Positions 11,400 to 22,164 of a stretch of DNA of 40,090 bases are shown here, piece after piece. The stretch is taken from NCBI GenBank assembly GCA_905221605.1, contig CAJNDS010002802.1, positions 233,642 to 273,731 of the forward strand, given 5' to 3'. Within the stretch, counting starts at the first letter, position 1. Every line of letters begins with the position of its first letter. Below the pieces are notes generated by a model that was not told where the DNA came from, ran no database searches, and saw nothing but the letters and a program-made list of their open reading frames with translations. The translations under genes and the position numbers were made by a program. The DNA is from Symbiodinium natans. Lineage: Eukaryota > Sar > Dinophyceae > Suessiales > Symbiodiniaceae.

Positions 11400-11900
11400 T
11401 TTATTTTAAGGCGTATTCTCTAAAAGCCTATCGGTTAAGGTTTTAAGGTTTTAAAGAGAAGCTTCGAAACCCTATATGGTTAAGCAATAAGCCTAAACCT
11501 TTAACCTTCAAACTCTGTAGGGTTATATAAGGTTGACAGGCATTTAAACCTAAGCCGGCAATTAAACCTAAACCCTTAACCTTTAAACTTAAACCTAAAC
11601 CCATAGAACCTAAACCCGTTGAGTTTAAACCTTAAGGGTTTGAGGTTTAAGCGTTTAAACCTTAACCCTAAACCCTTTAGGGTCAGAACCCAAAACTCCG
11701 TCAGGCCTAAATGGTTCAATGGTTTTAACCCTAAAGGCGCTGAAGGAATGCATGGGTTTTTCAGGGTTTATCTCCAAAACCTTCACCGGGTTATAGGTTT
11801 AAGGCTTAGGCTTTAGGCATTACATATAGGACTAGAATTTAATCGCCTTATAGGGCTTGAGGCTTAAATCCCTAAACTTTATTTAAATCTCATAGGTTTG
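11400..11900 (-). repeat. Strongly decayed telomere-like sequence (CCCTAAA sense)
   Basis: Dense AAACCTAAACCC, CCTTAACC and AACCCTAAACCC variants, C-rich on plus, interrupted by short G-rich segments (GGGTTTGAGG, GGTTTAAGGC). It could be an old telomeric block in opposite orientation to the one at 11150-11285. Confidence 0.5.
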
Positions 11901-12069
11901 GGACCATGTCATGGCCTCTGTTTGTAGGGCTTGCCTCCAGTGGAAATGCAAGAGAGAGGAGAATAAGCGTCCAGGCCATGTATACGTATAGGGTGTATGT
12001 ATTGTGTGTGAAATACAGATCATGGAGAAGGAAGGCTGGTAAGCCTTGAATCATACGACTAGGAAGTAT

Positions 12070-14201
12070 TCAAGTGCATAGGGTGATGCATGTACTGCAA
12101 GTCCTGGGAGCGCGAGAATACTGGGCGGGGGTTGGAAAACGAATCAGTCTAGGCGTTTTCATGAGCCGTGTATTGATTTATTTCCGGCCATGTCTTAACA
12201 TAGGAGTTGTGGTGATTCATTTCGGGTCGGACATGAATCAGTCCAGGTGTCTTAACATGCCCTTTGGTGATTCATTTCTGTTCGGAAATGAACATGTCCA
12301 GGTATCTTAGTAAGTTCTGTGCTAATTCATGAAAATGAAGAGTAATTTCGATGTTTATTTTGACATGAGTATTCAGATTCATTCTTACACTCGTGGTACT
12401 ATATAGTAACACTGATGTTGGTGTCAAGGCCGGAAATGAAACAGTCCAGGTGTCTGAATAAGCCCGGCCACGTGTCAAAGACGTCCTCGGGTGATTTTTT
12501 TGGGTCGGAAATTCATCAGTCAAGGTGTTTAAATAAGCTCTGTGGTGGTTCATTCTTTTTCGAAAATGAATCAGTCCAGCTGTCTCAATAAGCTATGTGC
12601 GAGTTCATTTCAATAAACTGATATGAATACAAGAATTAGTATTGATACTAATACTAGTCGTAGTACTAGCAAGACTATTAAGAATACAAATATATATCAA
12701 GGTGTGAATCGGTCCGGGTTGTCTAAGAAAGCCCTGCCAGGCGTCGACCACGTACTGTAGTGAGCTATTTCGGTCAATCAGTCCAGGTGTCAGAATACGC
12801 CCTGTGGTGATGGAAATGAGCCAGTCCAGGTGTCGCAGTGAGCCCTGTGCGAACTCTCGCAAAAGAATTTTAATTTGATTTGAATATTGAGATGAAAACT
12901 CAAAGTTATCCTTATACTAATGGACTGATGTGGGTTCCAAGGTGAGAGATGCATCAAATCAGTCCAGGTGTCTGAAAAAGCTCCGCCAGGCGTCGAGATG
13001 AGTCAGTCCAGGTGTCTGAAAAGCTTTGTGGTGATTCGTCCTGGATTGATTCATTTCCGTTCGGAAATGAATCAATCCCAGTGTGTCGGAAAGCCCTCCT
13101 GTGGTGAGTCATTTCGGGCCAGAATCAACCAGTCCATTCGTCTCAAAAGCAAAGTGCTGATTTACTTCGGGCCGGAAGAATCAATTTAGGTGTCTGTAGA
13201 AGCCATGTGTTGATTCATTTCGGGCCGGAAATGAAACAGTCCAGGCGCCTTAAAGAGACCAGCGTTGATAGATTTCGGGTCGGGCCGGAAGTGAATCAGT
13301 CCAGGCGTCTCAGTACTGCGAATTCATGAGTATTAACACTACCATTTCTATTTATATCAGAATGAAAATTCATAATAACAAGAAAAAAGCAATATGAAAG
13401 ATTCACTTCCGGCCAGGAATGAGTCAACGCAGCGCCACAGGGCTTTTGAAGACACCTGAACTGATTCATTCCCGACCCGCCCTGCCAGGTGGCTTAAGAG
13501 GCCTTCTGATGGTTCCTTGCAGGTCGGGAATGACTCGGTCCCGGTGTCTTCGTGGGCTCTGTGGCGCTACGTTGATTCATTCCTGGCCGGAAATGAATCT
13601 TTGGTCTTGTTTCCCTTTGCTTATAAATATTCATTCTTGAAGTAAAGTCATGGTACTGTTAATACTAATGTTGATATCAAGGTTCGGAACGAACCAGTCC
13701 AGGTGTCTTAATAAGCCCTGCCAGGTGGCTTAAGAAGCCCTGTGATGATTCCTGGCGGGTCAGGAATGAGTCAGGCCAGGTGTCTTCAGAAGCCCTATGG
13801 CGCTATGGTCAAAAGAATTACTCCAGGTGTCTCAGCAAGCTTTGTGCGATTTCATGAACATGGATCTTTTCTTTGACTTTATTATTGACATTAATTTGAG
13901 AAGTAAGATTCATTCTTTTATTAATAGTGATGGTAGTGTTAATACTGATGTTGTGGATATCAAGGTCGTAAATGAATCAGTCCAGGTGTCTTAATAATTA
14001 AGCCGCGCCAGGTGTCTAGTATGCCCTGCGTTGATTCATGTCCCGCCACGGCCGGAGATGAAACACGTCACGTGTCTGCAGTGATTCTTTTCTGGTCGTA
14101 AATGAATCAGTCCAGGTGTCTGAATACTGTGGTGATTCTTTCCTGGCTGGAAATGAGTCAGTCCAGGTGTCGCACGCAAAAGAATATTATGCCGGCGTAG
14201 A
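12070..14201 (+). repeat. Palindromic-core satellite, copy A (forward)
   Basis: Irregular repeats of 50-80 bp of the form GATTCATTTCnGGCCnGAAATGAATCAGTCCAGGTGTCT-(TAATAAGCCCTGTGGT). The TTTCnGGCCnGAAA part is itself a palindrome. About twenty GAATCAGTCCAGGTGTCT-type motifs occur here, broken by AT-rich stretches resembling AGTGTTAATACTGATGTTGATATCAAGG. The segment 12900-14180 is repeated in the same order at 15240-16690 (copy B) and partly in inverted orientation at 17220-17660 (copy C). Confidence 0.9.
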
Positions 14202-15199
14202 CCCCAAACAGTGAGGAGGGCCAGAAGAGGCCAAAGGAAGAGGCCAGAACAGGCCAGAGGAGGCCGGAATTCGCGTGAAACCACAGCGGGAGCGTCGAAA
14301 CGCAACGGAATTCGCGCCTCGCCGCGTGCGCCGTTGCGGCGCGCAACCTAAGTGGCTCCCCCCAGAAGAGGCCAGCAGAGGCGAAACGCAACGGAGTTCG
14401 CGCGAAACCACACCGCGTGCGCCGTTGCGGCCCGCAACTTGAGTGCCCCCCCAGAAGAACCCAGAGCAGGCCAGAAGAGGCCGGAATTCGCGCGAAACCA
14501 CAGCTCGAGCGTCGAAACGCAGCGGAATAGCGCGAAACCAGCGCGGGAGCGTCGAAACGAAGGCCCGCCCCACCGCGTGCGCTGCTGCCGCCCGCAACCC
14601 AAGTGGCCCCCCAGAAGAGGGCCAGAAGCGGCAGGAATTCGCGCGAAACCGCAGCGGGAGCGTCGAAGCGCAACGGAATTCGCGCGAAACGTGGGTGCGT
14701 CGAAACCAAGGCTTCGCCCGCAACCGAAGAGGCCCCAGAAGAGGCCAGAAGAGGCCAGAAGAGGCTAGAAGAGCCTGGAACAGGCCAGAAGAGCCCGGAA
14801 TTCACGTGAAACCACAGCGGGAGCGTCGAAACGCAACGGATTCGCGCGAAAAACCACAGCGGGAGCGTCGACACAAAGGCCCCGTGGCCCCCCCAGACGA
14901 GGCCAGAAGAGGCCGGAACTCACGCGAAACCACAGTGGGAGCATCGAAACGCAACGGAATTCGCGTTATAACGTCGAAGCGACGGCCCCGCCCCACCGCG
15001 TGCGCCGTTGCCGCCCGCAACCTAAGTGGCCCCCCAGAGGAGGCCAGAAGCGTCGAAACGCAACGGAATTCGCGCGAAACCACAGCGGGAGCGTCGAAAC
15101 CAAGGCCCGCCCCACCGCCGCGTGCGCCGTTGCGGCCCGCAACCAATTCCTTTACTCTGAACGTAAGAGCCCCATTGTGCAAGCACGTACTGTTTGGGG
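14202..15199. mobile_element. GC-rich 998-bp insertion with CCCCAAACAGT inverted ends
   Basis: Left end CCCCAAACAGT (14202-14212), right end ACTGTTTGGGG (15189-15199): perfect 11-bp terminal inverted repeats. The interior is a GC-rich minisatellite of modules AGAAGAGGCCGGAATTCGCG, CGAAACCACAGCGGGAGCGT and CGCGTGCGCCGTTGC. The surrounding satellite continues without this block at two related sites (about 12855-12900 and, inverted, 17340-17410), which act as empty sites. Overlapping open frames of up to about 255 codons on both strands come from the repeats. Exact ends and target duplication are unclear: some extra bases (…GCCGGCGTAGA) lie outside the left inverted repeat. Confidence 0.65.
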
Positions 15200-15765
15200 A
15201 ATTAAGTTGAAAACTCATATTTGCTCCTATATTCATGGTACGACGATACTGGTGTGGGTTCAGATGCGTCAAATCAGTCCAGGTGTCTGAAAAAGCTCTG
15301 CCAGGCGTCGAGATGAATCAGTCCAGGTGTCTGAAAATCTTTGTGGTCATTCGCCCTAGATTGATTCATTTCCGTTCGGAAATGAATCAATCCAAGTGTG
15401 TCGGCAAGCCCTCCTGTGGTGAGTCATTTCGGGCCAGAATCAACCAGTCCATTCGTCTCAAGAGCAAAGTGCTGATTTACTTCGGGCCGGAAGAATCAAT
15501 TTAGGTGTCTGTATAAGCCATGTGTTGATTCATTTCGGGCCGGAAATGAACCAGTCCAGGCGCCTTAAAAAGACCAGCGTTGATAGATTTTGGGTCGGGC
15601 CGGAAGTGAATCAGTCCAGGCGTCTCAGTAAGGCGAACTCATGAACATGGATAGTATCTTTGCTCTTAATGTTGACATGAATGGGAAGTAATTATACTAA
15701 TAATCATGGTAGTGTCTGAGTCATTTCCGAGCTTGATATCAACATCAGTACTAACACTACCATTA
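15200..15765 (+). repeat. Palindromic-core satellite, copy B, part 1
   Basis: 15240-15640 matches 12930-13320 closely over about 400 bp, including the rare segments AAATCAGTCCAGGTGTCTGA, AATCAACCAGTCCATTCGTC and CAGCGTTGATAGATTT. This is a segmental duplication rather than independent satellite units. Confidence 0.85.
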
Positions 15766-16054
15766 ATGTTGCGCCCGGTTTAGTATCGGCCCCCGCTTTA
15801 AAGACAAACTGGCCAAATTATTCCGGACACGCTGACTGTTTGGGAGTCCCTCTTTAAAGACAAATCGTCCGGGCGCGGTAAGAAAATTCCACGTGGAAAA
15901 GATAACCGGGCATCGCTGCCCCTTTTGAACCTATCTAAACTCCTCCCTATTAAAATCATATGAGCCCCCGGGCCGTGTAATCAGGATCCCATCCACCCCC
16001 GCGACTGTTCAGGGGGGAGGGGGGGGGCCCCCCACACTAAACCGGGTGCAACAT
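15766..16054. mobile_element. 289-bp MITE with TA target duplication (Tc1/mariner-like)
   Basis: Terminal inverted repeats: left ATGTTGCGCCCGGTTTAGT, right in reverse complement ATGTTGCACCCGGTTTAGT (one mismatch in 19). Flanked by TA on each side (15764-15765 and 16055-16056). The sister copy near 13340-13360 has the uninterrupted site (ACACTACCATTTCTATTTAT), confirming insertion at a TA-like position. The inside holds two CTTTAAAGACAAA motifs and G/C homopolymer runs, and no transposase. Confidence 0.85.
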
Positions 16055-16690
16055 TACTATTAATATATGAATGAATATTAATAATCACAAGAAAAAACAA
16101 TATGAAAAGATTCACTTCCGGTCAGGAATGAATCAACGTAGCGCCACAGGGCTTATGAAGACACCTGGGCTGATTCATTCCCGGCCCGCCCTGCCAGGTG
16201 GCTGAAGAAGCCGTCTGATGATTCATGGCGGGTCGGGAATGAATCACACTCTGTGGCACTACGTTGATTCATTCCTGGACGGAAATGAAATGGTAGTGTT
16301 AATACTAATGTTGATATCAAGGTTCGAAATGAATCAGTCCGGGTGTCTTAATAAGCCCTGCCATGTGGCTTAAGGGCCTGTGATGATTCATTGCGGGTCA
16401 GGGGTCAGGAATGAGTTTGTCCAGGTGTCTTAACAAGCCCTGTGGCGCTATCGTCAAATGAACTAGTCCAGGTGTCTCAGTGAGCCCTGTGCGATTTCGT
16501 GAACATGGATATTTTCTTTGACTTTAATATTGACATTAACTTGAGAAGTAATATTCATTCTTATATTAGTAGTGATGGTAGTGTTAATGCTGATGTTGAT
16601 ATCATTCCTTTCCGGCCACGGCGGAAATGAAACACGTCATGTGTCTGAGAAAGCCCTGTGATGATTTTTCTGGTCGTAAGCGAATCAGTC
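16055..16690 (+). repeat. Palindromic-core satellite, copy B, part 2
   Basis: Continues copy B: 16085-16600 parallels 13380-14100 (AAGAAAAAACAATATGAAA, then GGAATGAATCAACG…GCGCCACAGGGCTT, then CCCTGCCAGGTGGCT). It ends near 16690 with AGCGAATCAGTCCAGGATTC, where motif orientation reverses. Confidence 0.85.
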
Positions 16691-17659
16691 CAGGATTCAT
16701 TTCCGATCCGAATTCGCTCAGCGCAGGGCCTATTAAGACACCTAGGCTGGTTCAATGCCGATCAGAAATGAATCATCACACGGCTCATTAAGACACCTGG
16801 ACTGATTGATTTCCGACCCAAAATAATCAACGCCGGGCCTCTGAAGGCGCCTGGGCTGATTCATTGCCAGCCCGAAATGAATCAAGACTGTGTTTTGAAG
16901 GCGCCTGGACTGATTCATTTCCCGCCCGAAATGCACCAACGCTGAGCTTATGGAGACACCTGAGGTAATTCGTCTCCGACCCGAAATGAATCAACACTGG
17001 AATTCCGGCCCGAAAAGAATCAGCGCTGTGCTTTTAAGACGTCGGGACTGGTTCATTTCTGGCCCGAGATGATGGTCCGCAGGACGTGTTCGACGCTGGC
17101 AGGGCTTATGAAGACAGCTGGGCTGAATATTCTCCGACCTGATTTTTTCCTCATTGAAATACTGTTTTTTCTATTCCTACGGCTATTTAAATGGGCTGAT
17201 ATCAATATCAATATCGAATCGAGTATTCATATGAAATCATCGACCTGGACTGATTCATTTCGACACCTGGCAAAGCTTTCTAAGACACCTGGACTGATTT
17301 GATTCACCTCCGACCTTGGAATCCACAACAGTATTATGATTACGAGTACCATTAATATCAGAATAGAGATGAATTTTCACTTCAATATTCAAAACAAACT
17401 AACATTCTTTTGCATGTGTTCGCGCTGTGCTGACTGCGTCACCTGGACTGATTCATGTCCAGCTAGGAGGGAATCGCCGCACGGCGTATAAGACAGCTGG
17501 ACTTACGACCAGAAAAGAATCACTGCAGGGCTTTCTCACATGACGTGTTTCATCTCCGGCCGTGGCCGGACATGAATCAACGCAGGGTGTACTCGACACC
17601 TGGCGCGGCTTATTCAGACACCTGGACTGATTCATTTACGACCTTCAGTATTAACACTA
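16691..17659 (-). repeat. Palindromic-core satellite, inverted copy C, part 1
   Basis: The motif now reads AGACACCTGGACTGATTCATTTC. Read on the minus strand, 17660 down to 17220 matches 13930-14185 and then the sequence around 12840-12970, in order (AGTGTTAATACTG, CCGCGCCAGGTGTC, GGCCACGGCCGGAGATGAAA, GCAAAAGAAT, GGATTCCAAGGT). This is a true inverted duplicate, not only reversed units. Confidence 0.85.
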
Positions 17660-18417
17660 CGAGCGGGCGTGTTTGTTACCCCACACGTCAGAAGTTACCC
17701 CAGCCCCCTAGCACAGAAGTTACCCCACGTGTGCAGAAGTTGGCCCAGAGGCCGTTCCCCGAGGGCACAGCGGTGTTCAAGAGCCACGTTTTCAAAACCA
17801 TTTCGGACTTCACACGACCGTACCCTCGAGATTGCCGCTGCCAAGGACTCTCAACACAAGCCAAAATCATCTTCAACGGTTGGCCGCCCCGCAGGGCACA
17901 GGCTCTTTTTCTTGAAGAATGCAGCTAAATTACAGGGAGCCTTCACACCGCCACACCTTTGAGATACTGTTCCAAGTACCCCAAAAAGATCTTCAAACGG
18001 CGGCCCCGCCGCAGGGCACAGTCTCTTTTTTGAGAACCGAGCCAGATTACAGGGAGCTTTGTCATCATGCAGTGGCATTCGTCCAGATATCCCGGGCGCC
18101 AAACAGTGCGACGGAGACTGTGGCTTAAAAGGCTGACCTGCCACCCAGAAAGCTCCGGCAACAAATCGGTAAGTTGGCCGGCCGACGCCCAGCCCACTAA
18201 GGCACTAAGGCGAGTAACGACACATACGCCAAAGGGAGCTCAACTTCTGCTTCAGGGTTTGTGGCCTTTCCCGAGTGGCACGCCCGCGCAAGCCATCTGA
18301 GAACATAGCCCATGTGACATGGTATCACAGTTTTGCAGCGTTCCCCGAGGACACAGCGGGATTGGGACAACTTCCGTCTTGCGGGACAACTTCCACATCT
18401 ACTCATGTACCATCACT
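17660..18417. mobile_element. 758-bp insertion with TA duplication and subterminal inverted GAAGTT(A/G)(C/T)CCC repeats
   Basis: The insertion is bounded by TA at 17658-17659 and 18418-18419. The related site in copy A (13915-13950) runs straight through (ATTAATAGTGATGGTAGTGT), so this block is an insertion. Near the left end CAGAAGTTACCCCA occurs twice and CAGAAGTTGGCCC once; near the right end GGGACAACTTCC occurs twice in inverse orientation. The centre holds two ~45-bp direct copies (AAGATCTTCAAACGGCGGCC… near 17985, similar near 17865) with GCAGGGCACAG. Open frames of 60-127 codons on both strands are unrecognised. It resembles a non-autonomous DNA transposon. Confidence 0.65.
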
Positions 18418-19350
18418 ATATAAGAATGACTATTACTTCTCAAAATAATGTCAATACTAAGCTCAAAGATATTATCCGTTTTCATGAACTCGCCCTGGGC
18501 TTATTGAGACACTTGGACTGATTCATTTTCCGGCCAGGAATGAACCGCCATAGTGCCATATGGCTTATTAAGACACCTGGACTGATTCATTCCTGACCCG
18601 CAATGAATCATCACAAGTTCATGAATTCGCGCAGGGCTTACTGAGACAACTGATTCATTTCCGGCCAGGAGTGAATCACCATGGTGCCATTGGCCTTACT
18701 AAAACACCTGGACTGATTCATGCCCGCCCATATGAGCAATATGGCCATCAACCTCATCACTAATGTCACTATTAATATTGATTTCACTAGTAGCATGAGT
18801 ACTATTGTAGATACACTTCTAAATCTGAATGAAAAGATTGATGTTCTCAATATGTGCATATTAATATACTAATATGAACATACTAGCATCAATTTGTCTA
18901 AGTCCGCTACTACTAATACTAGCAATAGTATGAATACTACTATTAGCCTGTTGTTAATGCCAGTATTACATGAATATGAATTGTGGAATTAGCATTGATG
19001 TCAATATGAAGATATACTGATATAAAATAATACTAATATATTCCTAATAATGTTATGTGTATGTATAATTTTATTATATTCAGAAAAACCGTTTTCACGA
19101 ACTCGCGCTCATTAAGACACCTGGACTGATTCATTCCTGACCGAATCATCACAGGACTTCTCAAGACACCTGGCAGGGCCTATTAGCTATTAACACACCT
19201 GGACTGGTTCATTTCCGACCTTGATACCAACATCATTATTAACACTACCGCTACTAATGACCATGAATGCTGCACTTGATGTCAGTACTAATTTCAGAGA
19301 ATATCCATGTTCATGAATTCGCGCAGGACTGACTCATTTCCGGCCAGGAA
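18418..19350 (-). repeat. Palindromic-core satellite, inverted copy C, part 2
   Basis: Further AGACACCTGGACTGATTCAT units with TTCCGGCCAGGAATGAA palindromes up to about 19350. The stretch 18750-19090 is AT-rich with ATTACTAATACTA-type short repeats. No gene seen. Confidence 0.8.
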
Positions 19351-19660
19351 TGAAACACATAGACTTGGGGAATTATTCTTTTACATTATAGAACATATAG
19401 TCCTTTGTGAATACATTCTTAAGGAACTGTAAAACTCACTATAAGCGCATGGATTTTGTATATTATATATTAGATCATATATCTTATACACTCTATACTA
19501 GCATATTACATATTGTCTATCATATCTTGCATTTGATACTATAATAAATAACATATGAAAAATGAATTTTATTAGCTAATATATCTTGTGAAGAAAGGCG
19601 CTAAGCAAAATAAACCCTAAAAATCCTGTCCACATATATATATATATATGTGTTGCTTTT
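19351..19660. other. AT-rich spacer, no feature
   Basis: AT-rich sequence with short TATATTA runs, ending in a (TA)n stretch near 19635-19650. No gene or clear repeat. Confidence 0.6.
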
Positions 19661-19900
19661 CTTTTACAAAGAGTGAATTGTGGAATCTGCAGGGTTTCCC
19701 AGGGTTTTCGCAGTGTTGACTGTAGTGTTGACTGTAGTGTTGACTGAGTGTTGACTGAGTGTTGATTGAGTGTTGACTGAAATTTTGCACGTATTTGAGG
19801 CACCTTGGGAGTGCACAACTGCATCCCAGCAAAGTTAAAGTGAAGTCATGGCTAGTCACTCACGCTCGTAGAACATTCCTGGCAACACTCGCCGAAGGGA
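19660..19900 (+). repeat. Right half of a 610-bp repeat unit
   Basis: Matches the right half of each unit in the 3966-5993 array, from CAAAGAGTGAATTGTGGAAT through the GTGTTGACTGTAGT cluster to CACTCGCCGAAGGGA. It then joins the MITE at 19901. The TTGACTGAGTGTTGA cluster differs in length from the other copies. Confidence 0.9.
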
Positions 19901-20133
19901 CTGTGGATGGACAAAATCTTGCACCGCTTTTCAGAAACATCTTTTTTGTGTTCCCCGTGCCCCCTTAACATTGGCTGTGAAAAGCTATCGCCCGGATTTG
20001 CTCCAAGTGCCGAAATCTTGCACCGCTCACGTAGTCCTAGCCGCCAATGTTAAGCAGGCGGCGCGGGGCTTGATGCCTCAATCGTTTGAAGTACGCATGC
20101 ACAGGCGGTGCAAGATTTCGTGCATCCACCGTA
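19901..20133 (+). mobile_element. Fold-back MITE, copy 2
   Basis: Second copy of the element at 3755-3970. The left end CTGTGGATGGACAAAATCTT is identical; the right end reads GCAAGATTTCGTGCATCCACCG. It keeps the nested TTAACATTGGC / GCCAATGTTAA pair and has a small extra segment (GAAAAGCTATCGC) in the middle. No coding capacity. Confidence 0.8.
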
Positions 20134-20760
20134 GAGTTTGTTTTCACTGAAAAAAATAGACAAAATAGATTGTTTCCTTATGAGAATGCATAAACGGAGT
20201 AAAACAAGAATAACTGAGGTTTTGCTTTTCCTGAGCCAGCCGCAATCCGGAAAAGAATGCACGGTCGGGTGTTATGGCCCGAAAGCATCGAATTGCTGTG
20301 CGTTGACTCCATGCACTTGACTCTTTGCGCTCGATCTGTATGCACTTGGACAAGTGTATGTACTTATATGGTTGCGTGCTCACTTGTAGAATGCCATGCA
20401 CTTGTGGTCAACTCTACACACTTCATGGGCATTCAATACATCTGAAGTAAACGGACTTGAACTGTATGAACTTCACTTGCATGCACCCGACTCGGCTGTG
20501 CACGTCCAATCCACGCGAAGCTATGAAAGAAAAGACAAAAACATCTATAACGCGAGAGCCGTCAGCCATGAGCATCATCGGCAGTCGCTCTGAAGTCCAA
20601 GCACCAGAGCACCTTTCAGGAAGCAAGAACTCAGCATGCACGCATGTAGAGCATCCGGTTTGATGTGTGACGGCACATACGCCTTCGTGCTGCAGGCAGG
20701 AATCTAAGCAGTCATGTCTCTTTTTTTGTCTTGGGCTGGCGTACTCGTCTCTGGAAACTG
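20134..20760. other. No gene; scattered decayed ATGCACTTGACTCT units
   Basis: Contains a GAGCCAGCCGC short-repeat module near 20232 and several degraded copies of the 14-bp ACTCTATGCACTTG unit (20308-20500) that is found intact at 23430-23745. GAAAAGACAAAAACATCT near 20528 recurs exactly near 22139. No convincing gene. Confidence 0.6.
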
Positions 20761-22138
20761 GAAGGTTTTCGAGGCCCCGGAATTCGAGTCCCAACAAAAT
20801 TGCGAGGTTTTCGACACCCCGGACGAATTCGAGTCCCACGATATTTGCGAGGTTTTCGAGGAATTCGAGTCCCACGATATTTGCGATGGTTTCGACATCC
20901 TGGAATTCGAGTCCCGCGATATTTGCGAGGTTTTCGAGGCCCCGGAATTCGAGTCCCACGATATGTGCGCGGCTTTTCGAGGAATTCGAGTCCCACGATA
21001 TTTGCGATGGTTTCGACACCCCGGAATTCGAGCCCCGCGATATTTGCGAGGTTTTCGAGGCCCCGGAATTCGAGTCCCACGATATTCGCGAGGCTTTCGA
21101 GGAATTCGAATCCGACGATATTTGCGATGGTTTCGACATCCCGGAATTCGAGTCCCACGATATTTGCGAGGTTTCGAGGCCCCGGAATTCGAGTCGCGCG
21201 ATATTTGCGAGGCTTTCGAGGAATTCGAGTCCCGCGATATTTGCGATGGTTTCGACATCCCGGAATTCGAGTCCCACGATATTTGGGAGGGTTTCGACGT
21301 CCCGGAGTTCCAGTCCCACGATATTTGCGCGGCTTTCGAGGAATTCGAGTCCCACGATATTTGCGATAGTTTCGACATCCCGGAATTTGAGTCCCACGAT
21401 ATTTGCGAGGTTTTCGAGGCCCCGGAATTCGAGTCCCACGATATTTGCGCGGCTTTCGAGGAATTCGAGTCCCACGATATTTGCGATGGTTTCGACGCCC
21501 CGGAAGTCGAGTCCCACGATATTTGCGAGGTTTTCGAGGGCCCGGAGTTCGAGTCCCACGATATTTGTGAGGCTTTCGAGGAATTCGAGTCCGACGATAT
21601 TTGCGATGGTTTCGACATCCCGGAATTCGAGTCCCACGATATTTGCGAGGTTTCGAGGCCCCGGAATTCGAGTCGCGCGATATTTGCGAGGCTTTCGAGG
21701 AATTCGAGTCCCACGATATTTGCGATGGTTTCGACATCCCGGAATTCGAGTCCCACGATATTTGGGAGGGTTTCAACATCCCGGAATTCCAGTCCCACGA
21801 TATTTGCGTGGGTTGCGACGGCTGTCGCGTCCCACGATATTTGTGATGGTTTCGACATCCCGGAATTCGAGTCCCGCGCTATTTGCGAGGTTTTCGAGGC
21901 CCCGAAATTCGAGTCCCACGATATTTGCGAGGTTTCGAGGGCCCGGAATTCGAGCCCCGCGATATTTGCGAGGCTTTCGAGGAACTCGAGTCCCGCGATA
22001 TTTGCGATGGTTTCGACATCCCGGACTTCGAGTCCCACGATATTTGCGAGGTTTTCGAGGAATTCGATTCCCACGATATTTGCGATGGTTTCGACATCCC
22101 GGAACGCGAGCCCCACGATATTTGCGAGGTTTTCGACG
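20761..22138 (+). repeat. Minisatellite 1: 36/42-bp units with 120-bp higher-order period
   Basis: Units share CGAATTCGAGTCCCACGATA then TTTGCG. Three subtypes follow one another: one with GATGGTTTCGACATCCCGGA, one with GAGGTTTTCGAGGCCCCGGA, and a shorter one with TTTCGAGGAATTCGAG. The GCGATGGT mark recurs at 20885, 21006, 21126, 21245, 21365, 21485, 21605, 21724, 21845, 22006 and 22084, so the three-unit block repeats every ~120 bp. Long frames are open in several phases on both strands (up to about 800 codons across this and the next arrays), as expected of a period divisible by three. Confidence 0.95.
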
Positions 22139-22164
22139 AGAAAAGACAAAAACATCTCCGTGTC

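Noticed and set aside
14158-15272. Arg/Ala/Pro-rich frames of 140-255 codons
   Set aside because: Overlapping frames on both strands of a GC-rich minisatellite.
12070-19350. CRISPR-like array from regularly recurring GAATCAGTCCAGGTGTCT
   Set aside because: Spacing is irregular, units diverge, spacers are themselves repeated, and the DNA is eukaryotic in character.
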